NCBI RefSeq assembly: GCF_900880675.1
Contig: NC_044199.1
Span: 16,567,970-16,631,969 of the forward strand
Length of the DNA: 64,000 nucleotides
Source: Sparus aurata
Taxonomy: Eukaryota; Chordata; Actinopteri; Spariformes; Sparidae
Direction of reading: 5' to 3'
The translations under genes and the position numbers were made by a program. Every line of letters begins with the position of its first letter. Positions within the stretch are counted from its first letter, which is position 1. Positions 58,190 to 64,000 of this stretch are shown piece after piece. The notes under the pieces are model-generated. The model had not been told where the DNA came from, made no database searches, and was given only the letters and a program-made list of their open reading frames with translations.

Positions 58190-58591
58190 TTGTTGTTCAC
58201 GGTTGACCCGCCGGTGACCCACGTGACTTCTCCCATAAGTACCCAGAGAGCGGCTCAGAGGGGACACTCATGCTCCTGGTTCCCACCTGCAGACGTACGT
58301 GTTGCCGATCGGCGAGGACTCCAGTGTCCGGGCGCTCCTTTTCACATTCCTTCATCCCTCACACACTCACACTCACGCACTCACGCACTCAGCTGTCTCG
58401 GTTGTGCGTGGCTCCTCCCCGCACTCATTAAATGCCCGCTCCGCGCTGCAGGCGGCTGCAGTAGAGGGCAGCGGTGACAGAGGAGCTGCAGGGCCGGTTC
58501 AAGGACCTGACAGCCAGCAAACATCTGACTTTTTTTTTTGTTTTGTTCCTCCTCTCTTCGGGGCACCATCACCATCCAAGAAGCAACAGCT
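58190..58591 (+). promoter_or_regulatory. Presumed dgat2 promoter and 5' leader
   Basis: GC content and CpG count rise sharply against the AT-rich flanks. The stretch contains the DR5/E-box, short CACTCA-type direct repeats at 58362-58391, and a CATTAAATG box near 58428 that could act as a weak TATA-like element. The transcription start is not determined. Confidence 0.45.
58204..58225. promoter_or_regulatory. DR5 nuclear-receptor-like repeat abutting a CACGTG E-box
   Basis: TGACCC occurs at 58204-58209 and again at 58215-58220 with five bases between. On the minus strand this is GGGTCA-n5-GGGTCA, the DR5 layout used by RAR/RXR. The last C starts CACGTG (58220-58225), an E-box of the USF/SREBP/ChREBP type. 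It lies about 370 bases before the dgat2 ATG in a GC-rich stretch. Function is inferred from motif only. Confidence 0.4.
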
Positions 58592-58631
58592 ATGAAGACT
58601 ATTCTGGCTGCGTACTCTGGCGTGCTCAAAG
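58592..58631 (+). CDS. dgat2: dgat2 exon 1
   Basis: Thirteen codons plus one base, MKTILAAYSGVLK, then a strong GTAAGA donor. The first ATG after a GC-rich leader was chosen because it matches the conserved DGAT2 start. A CA repeat begins about 47 bases into the intron. Confidence 0.9.
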
Positions 58632-61600
58632 GTAAGACGCGTTCAGCTGAATGGAGGAGTGTGACAGAGGCTACAGCTCACACACACACACACACACACA
58701 CACACAATTATTGCTGTTTTAAACACCTTTTAACATCATGTTACCCAAACAAACCAAACTTCAGTTAAAAAATATCAGAATCGTTATCATAACATAGATC
58801 ATTTGAGAATATTACTGCAGAAATATGACAGAACATCAAAAATCACATGTATAATAATCATCATCATCATCGTCATCATCATCATCATCATCTCTATGTT
58901 CTACTGTAGGTAATACTATTGGAGATTTAAGATTGTTTTTCAGTGCAAAGTTCTCGATGAACTGCTGAATATTATGATAACAGTGTTTGATTTGTGCTCT
59001 GTGACTGGTTGTGCCACTGCTTTAAAGTCAGAAGTCAAGTCAATTTAATTTTTCATAGTCATATTATTAGTCAATATTTGTCTTGCACGCTGTACGGCAT
59101 ATGACATCCTCTGTCTTTAATGATTCAAATGAGGAAACACTCTCAAAAACAAATCTTTTGACCGGGAAGAACTTGTAGAAACAGAAACGGGGTCCCTCTC
59201 CCAGAATGGGCAGACTTGCGATAGATGTGTGTACAGAATAGAGTCAGACCAAAACAAAAGAAAAGAATTGGAGTTCATACATTTTATGATGACAAAATTT
59301 CAGATATATGCAGATCATAAACACGGGACCATATAGAGCAGCTTCAGGTGTGAATTGGTGTTGCCCAGGTTACCTTAGAAAATACACGCAATGTTTGATA
59401 CATGGGGAAAACCTCAAATGTTTAAACACGTTTGTATTGAAAAAAATGTTTTACATTTTTGACATGTTTTGCCTTCTTCAGCAGTTGAAGAAGTTGAACT
59501 TCAAATTAAAATGTAGGCTAAATGAAAAATTATTTGCACATTTTCTGTGGAAAATGAAGGAACTTCTAATTTAAAAGGTGCTGGTACAGGAACTGATAGT
59601 CGGCTTTAGTGGTAGATTTCCTCTGTTTCCTTGTTGACACTCGTTTGCAGTGTGGGGTCCGACTGATCGAGAAGGGTCAATGAGATGATACTGGTGACAG
59701 GTCAGGAACCTGTCCACATGTGTCACAGTGGCAGCTTAACATTTTAGGCTTAAACAAAATAAACATGCCTATTCCGTCAGTACACTTAAAGGGTTATAGG
59801 TCACTGTAAATTCTGAACTTATCCTTTGAGCCAGCTCTGCAGCTAGAGATGAATCGTTTGAGGCGCTTGTATTGATTCAGTGTTTGCCTTTTTGGAGTGT
59901 ATTTCCTTTAGCTGAGCAAGTCTTCCAGCAGCATTCACAAATCAGTCGGGAGCAGGATGCTCTTTCACAGATAGCCAAGAGACAAGACTGCGTACCTCCT
60001 CCCTCCGGTGACTAGTTCGATCTGGCTCACAGTGGGAGCCATCACTGATTGCATCCTTGCCAAATCTCTGTCCGCCTCCAACAGACCCTGGCCACTGATT
60101 CAAGCAGTGATGGCCTTTTGAGGAGTCATAGCATCATAGTTTACAGGTAATACCAGCAGCCTGGTGTGTGCTGGGTTATTTTCAGTGTGTACCAATGGGA
60201 TTAGAAGACAGTGTTTTCCTGAAGGGGGAGATCTTCCTCCTCATTGGCTCGCAGCGGTATGAGCTTGACTGGCTTTAGTGGCTCTTAATGTGTCCGTTAC
60301 TTTACGCTGCCAGTCTGTGCACAGTCTCCTCACTTGCAGCTGCATGGGCTGGTGACCGAACAGAGCTGGTGAGTAGAGGAGGTTTTCAGCCGTGGCTCAT
60401 TTTTTTGTTGACAGCGGGCTGCGTTGTTGCATTGTCTGACCGCGTTCCTGGAAATCACTTTGTCTTGTTTGACGTCTATCTTTGAGGTTGTTAAGCCAGC
60501 ACAGGATTAGCAAAGTATTACTACTGGGAGTGTGTTAACTGTCTCTTCAGTTTGATTTTTCACCAAATGCTTCTTGAGGCTTCTGTAACTGCATGTTCCA
60601 TAATCCCCACACTGGAAATTTGACAGTTTTGATAAAAGTTTTATGGATAATTTTTTTTAACACTCTGTTTTCTCATCTTCACCTTTTGTCTCCAGGCACC
60701 GGCTCCAGCATCCTCTCTGCCCTGCAGGACCTGCCCTTGGCATTCTGGCCCTGCAGATCCAAGATGGAGAAACATCTGCAGGTCATTTCAGTGCTGCAGT
60801 GGGTCATCAGCTTCTTGGCATTAGGTGAGTTAGTGAGTGTGTTCGTGTAAGGCCACCGCATGCATTTCACTTAAGCCAAGAAACCTGGTCTCATTAGTGT
60901 CATAAGGAGGTCAGATCTCACACACGCAGAAACACACACACTGACACACTCTCTTGCCTCTGACTCCTCATTACCCTCCTCCCCTTGAAGAGAATCATTT
61001 TGCGTGTATATAATAGATATTTCTGTATTTAAGAATGACAGACATTTTCAAATGCCTGACTGTACAGTCTCTCCTCTGTCGCCCCAGGTGCTGCCTGCAC
61101 TCTGCTGCTCATCTACATGTTCTGCACCGACTGCTGGCTTATCGCTGCAATGTACACCGCCTGGCTCATCTTCGACTGGAACACCCCGAAACAAGGCGAG
61201 ACACCAGTAATCTCTGTCAGCTAATAGTTCAGTATCGACCTAATGCGAATAAAAATCACTGGTCTGATGACGACGATGAATTTTAAAGGCGTGACATATC
61301 AAAAGCTATTGGTTGGAATTTTCCGGAAATTTGTTTGAATGACGCATTTCTGGGTCTAAAACGGTTACGGTGGTCACCAATTAAATTGTGTGAAAAAGTG
61401 TGACAGCACATGAATGAATGCACTGAGACCCTTATTGCATAAGCGTGGGGTATGTAATGATTAGTACCAACAATGACTGCATTATGTTTAGAGGGTGTTT
61501 AGCTCTCAAAGTGTTCATATCAGAAAGTTCATTTTGTGCAGACTCAAAGAGGGTATAGGCAGCCTCTTACTTAGTTGGTCTTTCACTTAGGTCAAAACTG

Positions 61601-62326
61601 AAATATCTCAACAACTGCTGGATGGGCTGTCATAAAACTTTGCACGGACATTCATGGTTCCCAGAGGCTGAACCTTGCTGCCTTTGGTGATTCCCATCCT
61701 GGATAGCATGCTAAAATGCACGATAGCTGGAAGGTTAATGTTCAGTAACTGAATGAAACAGTTACACTTATTGGTTCCAGCTCCTCAAATGTGATCGTTA
61801 CTTTGGTATTGTAAATCAATTGAAATGCTTTTTGTAACCTGATAAAACAAGCCATGTTGGCTCTGGATGGCCACCTGACATCTTGAAATCTAACTGGTTG
61901 ATCGCTTAAGAAAACTAAAATGGCACTCAGTAGAACGCATACCTCCACAATCAAAGAGGGACATACACAGAAAATGTTGAAAAAAAGCCCTTGCAATGAT
62001 AAAGAAAGTGGAAAGAAAAGTATCGTTCTTCTTTATCCTGATCCGCACCAATAGTTAATGGGCTCTATTCTGGGCTGAGACCCATCCTACATCCAAGATT
62101 TGCAGAAATCTCTTCAGTAGTTTTGTGTAATCTTGGTCACAAACCAACAGACAAAAGTCTGAAAACACAACCTCATTGGTGGAGGTAATAATTGTTAGCT
62201 GCAGCTCAATTATTGATGTGATAATGTAATATCTCATCTGTAATGTTCTCCTCAGGTGGCAGGAGGTCGTCTTGGGTGAGGAATTGGACAGTGTGGACAT
62301 ATTTCCGAGACTACTTTCCAATCAGG
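58592..62326 (+). CDS. dgat2: Diacylglycerol O-acyltransferase 2, first four exons
   Basis: Exons 58592-58631, 60696-60824, 61088-61195 and 62256-62326 give 116 residues that start MKTILAAYSGVLKGTGSSIL and reach YFPIR; the rest, including HPHG, lies beyond the window. DGAT2 makes triacylglycerol from diacylglycerol and acyl-CoA at the ER and lipid droplets. Recognisable parts: the N-terminus; MEKHLQVISVLQWVISFLAL leading into the two-pass membrane hairpin; CTDCWLIAAMYTAWLIFDWN; GGRRSSWVRNW; and the YFP motif. From memory, human DGAT2 carries some two dozen extra residues after the thirteenth codon that are absent here. Intron 3 has a GC donor. Position after mogat2 agrees with human 11q13.5. 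Confidence 0.93.
58679..58706. repeat. (CA)n microsatellite
   Basis: Fourteen CA units in dgat2 intron 1. Confidence 0.95.
58859..58893. repeat. (TCA)n microsatellite
   Basis: About eleven TCA units with one CGT interruption. Confidence 0.95.
60696..60824 (+). CDS. dgat2: dgat2 exon 2
   Basis: Encodes GTGSSILSALQDLPLAFWPC, SKMEKHLQVISVLQWVISFL, AL, phase 1 at both ends, flanked by CTCCAG and GTGAGT. It is homologous to mogat2 exon 1 from LQWV onward. Confidence 0.94.
   Translation, partial: APAPASSLPCRTCPWHSGPADPRWRNICRSFQCCSGSSASWH
61088..61195 (+). CDS. dgat2: dgat2 exon 3, GC donor
   Basis: Encodes AACTLLLIYMFCTDCWLIAA, MYTAWLIFDWNTPKQ. To continue into GGRR the exon must end at CAAG with the intron starting GCGAGA. 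The next GT downstream (61208-61209, CCA/GTAATC) would put exon 4 in a frame that stops after seven codons. Confidence 0.88.
62256..62326 (+). CDS. dgat2: dgat2 exon 4
   Basis: The acceptor is TCTCCTCAG. It encodes GRRSSWVRNWTVWTYFRDYF and PIR with a phase 0 donor AGG/GTAGGT. The end coincides with the exon 2 end of mogat2. No further coding exon is visible before 64000. Confidence 0.92.
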
Positions 62327-64000
62327 GTAGGTAACTTTGTCAGTTTGCTGTTGTACCATTGCTAATTTATCCAGCCCCAAACTTGAAACGTCAAGAGAAC
62401 AATAGAGGAACGAAGATGTTGGGGTTGCAAACAGTAGAAATATACCATTAAAACCGGTGTGGCTTTGTGCATTTGTTACCGTCACACAAAATGTAAATTA
62501 ATCATTTTAACTCTTCCTTAGGATGGTTGGTATTGTATGACTTATTAGCCAGTTAATTTGCAGTCGTGCATAGGTTGGACTTATAGATAAGCTTATCGGG
62601 GTTGGATCGGGTATCAGCCCGTCTCCAGGCCGTTCCTTGCCCTATGTTGATAATGATGAGGGTTTGACGTTGGTGCCGAGTTTTAGACTTTGTCCTACCC
62701 TGATAGGCCAAGGAGCAGTGCTCAGCTTGTTTTTTCCATCAGATACTAGCTGATGCATCTTTTAGATGAGAGGAAACCCCTGGTTCAGGGTGTAGGAGGA
62801 CGCCTTATCACAAAACTGGGACACCGCCAGTAAAGCACTGTACAGTAGTGATGCATGACTGAGGGAAGAAGCCAAAAGTCAAGGTTGGAGTGTGTGGATA
62901 CGTGCTCCATTCAGTCAGCAGTCCTATGATTTTATTGAATCATCACTTTCATACAGATTAGATGTGCAAGGACAAGTTAAGTGATCGATAAGTGGATCAC
63001 CACAAAAATAATGCTTTACTTAATTTGTCTTATTATTTAACTGAATATATGTGGGTTTCAAGCAAAAAAAAAAACAATTTATGATGTCGCCTACAGTGCA
63101 GGGATAATGTGATGGACATGTTTCTACACTTTGTGGCATTTTATAGACAAAACAATTGATAATCTTTTAGTTCAGGGGGAACCGTTCCAACAGATACCAC
63201 GGACAGGATCAATGTTTGTCTAATCTTACGATTTCTTTTTTAATCTGTTGCTAAGGTAGTTTCGGCTTTTCTTTGTTCTTCAGAATGCTAATGAAACACA
63301 GGCAGTCGTTCATCATTTCTTTACTTAGCATGTTCCCCCTCCATAGCAAAGTAAACTGTAATGACTGACTATGTTTCAGTGTGATGAATCCCTTCAGTGT
63401 AAGGACAAATGCCCTGCCAGGTGTTGATGAGCTTATCAGCTGTATGAGAGGAAGAAAGACAACAGGGCTGTCTGACTCTGAAGTCCTACTCTCTGCAGCT
63501 GAACTTTGTCCATCACATTGATCTGAACTGTGTGTGCTGTGCAGCCGTTTGTTTGTCTCAGCAGGTTGATTAGATCATTCTTTTTGTCACCCAGTAGTTT
63601 GATACCAGCTGGTTAATCTTGCTTTAAGAAAACCTTTACATTGTTAGTATAGCTTTTTCAAATTTGCTTTTGCCCAAAACAGTTAAGGTTGCAGTAAGAA
63701 ATAATTCAGCCACAAACACCTACAAAGTATCTCTCAACTGATTGTAGGGCAGGAGTTATGTGTCTGTCGTGAACAGATGACTATTATTTAAGTGAGTTGG
63801 AAGCAAACTGGTCAAAGTCCAAACCAACATCAAAATCTAAGGGAGGACTGTAAGAAGTCTCGAGTGTGACTCTTACGAAAACAGTTATGTGAACGTCTGT
63901 ACGACTGCCTTCAACGCTGCATACAAACAAAGACTCTTCTGTAATATTAGGGCCCTTTTTTTTTAATAATATCCAGTAACTGTCACCCAGCTGCCATCTC
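62327..64000 (+). other. dgat2 intron 4, running off the window
   Basis: No exon resembling the expected next segment (LVKTHN leading to HPHG) is found up to the right edge. AT-rich DNA without a recognised repeat. Confidence 0.65.

Larger units (their letters stand above)
58632..60695 (+). other. dgat2 intron 1
   Basis: 2.1 kb with a CA and a TCA microsatellite close to exon 1; otherwise I see no repeat or exon I can name. Confidence 0.7.

Noticed and set aside
61196..61286. Continuation of dgat2 exon 3 past the GC donor
   Set aside because: The frame stays open only for four codons beyond CAAG in an acceptable context and would skip the conserved GGRR segment found at 62256.

Overview
The window is nuclear DNA from a bony fish, most likely a percomorph teleost. 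It has vertebrate-style genes split by GT-AG introns. Between them lie many microsatellites, tRNA-derived SINEs, short inverted-repeat elements (MITEs) and LINE scraps of kinds I know from teleost genomes. No bacterial, viral or organellar segment is apparent. Identifications come from reading translated exons against remembered protein families; no search was run.

Layout. (1) 1193-13928, plus strand: the 3' part of a uromodulin-like 1 (umodl1) gene, 14 exons joining in one open frame of 1126 residues. The order is a possible degenerate SEA-like module, calcium-binding EGF, short mucin-like segment, FN3, SEA with an intact GSVVV cleavage site, EGF, a long Thr/Pro mucin-like stretch, a ZP domain, a membrane helix and a short tail. 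The gene begins upstream of the window. (2) 40762 down to 20113, minus strand: map6, the microtubule-stabilising STOP protein. It has three well-supported coding exons and a probable fourth. The stop codon of the short form overlaps the splice donor needed for the long form. Intron 1 is 13.5 kb and full of repeats. (3) 43106-52868, plus strand: a complete six-exon mogat2 gene (monoacylglycerol acyltransferase, 335 residues). (4) 58592 to beyond the right edge, plus strand: the first four exons of dgat2 (diacylglycerol acyltransferase 2).

The order map6 - mogat2 - dgat2 is the same as on human chromosome 11q13.5, which supports the names of the two acyltransferases. mogat2 and dgat2 are tandem paralogues acting in consecutive steps of triacylglycerol synthesis at the ER. 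Their exon junctions coincide, except that dgat2 has one extra intron, and that intron uses a GC donor. umodl1 lies tail to tail with map6; in human it is on another chromosome (21q22.3), so this neighbourhood differs from the mammalian one.

I found no new multi-gene system. The points most worth a second look are the map6 stop/donor overlap, the GC-AG dgat2-specific intron, a DR5 repeat abutting an E-box upstream of dgat2, a near-perfect 28-bp hairpin in map6 intron 1, a diverged duplication between mogat2 and dgat2, and a tandem-repeat mucin exon in umodl1.
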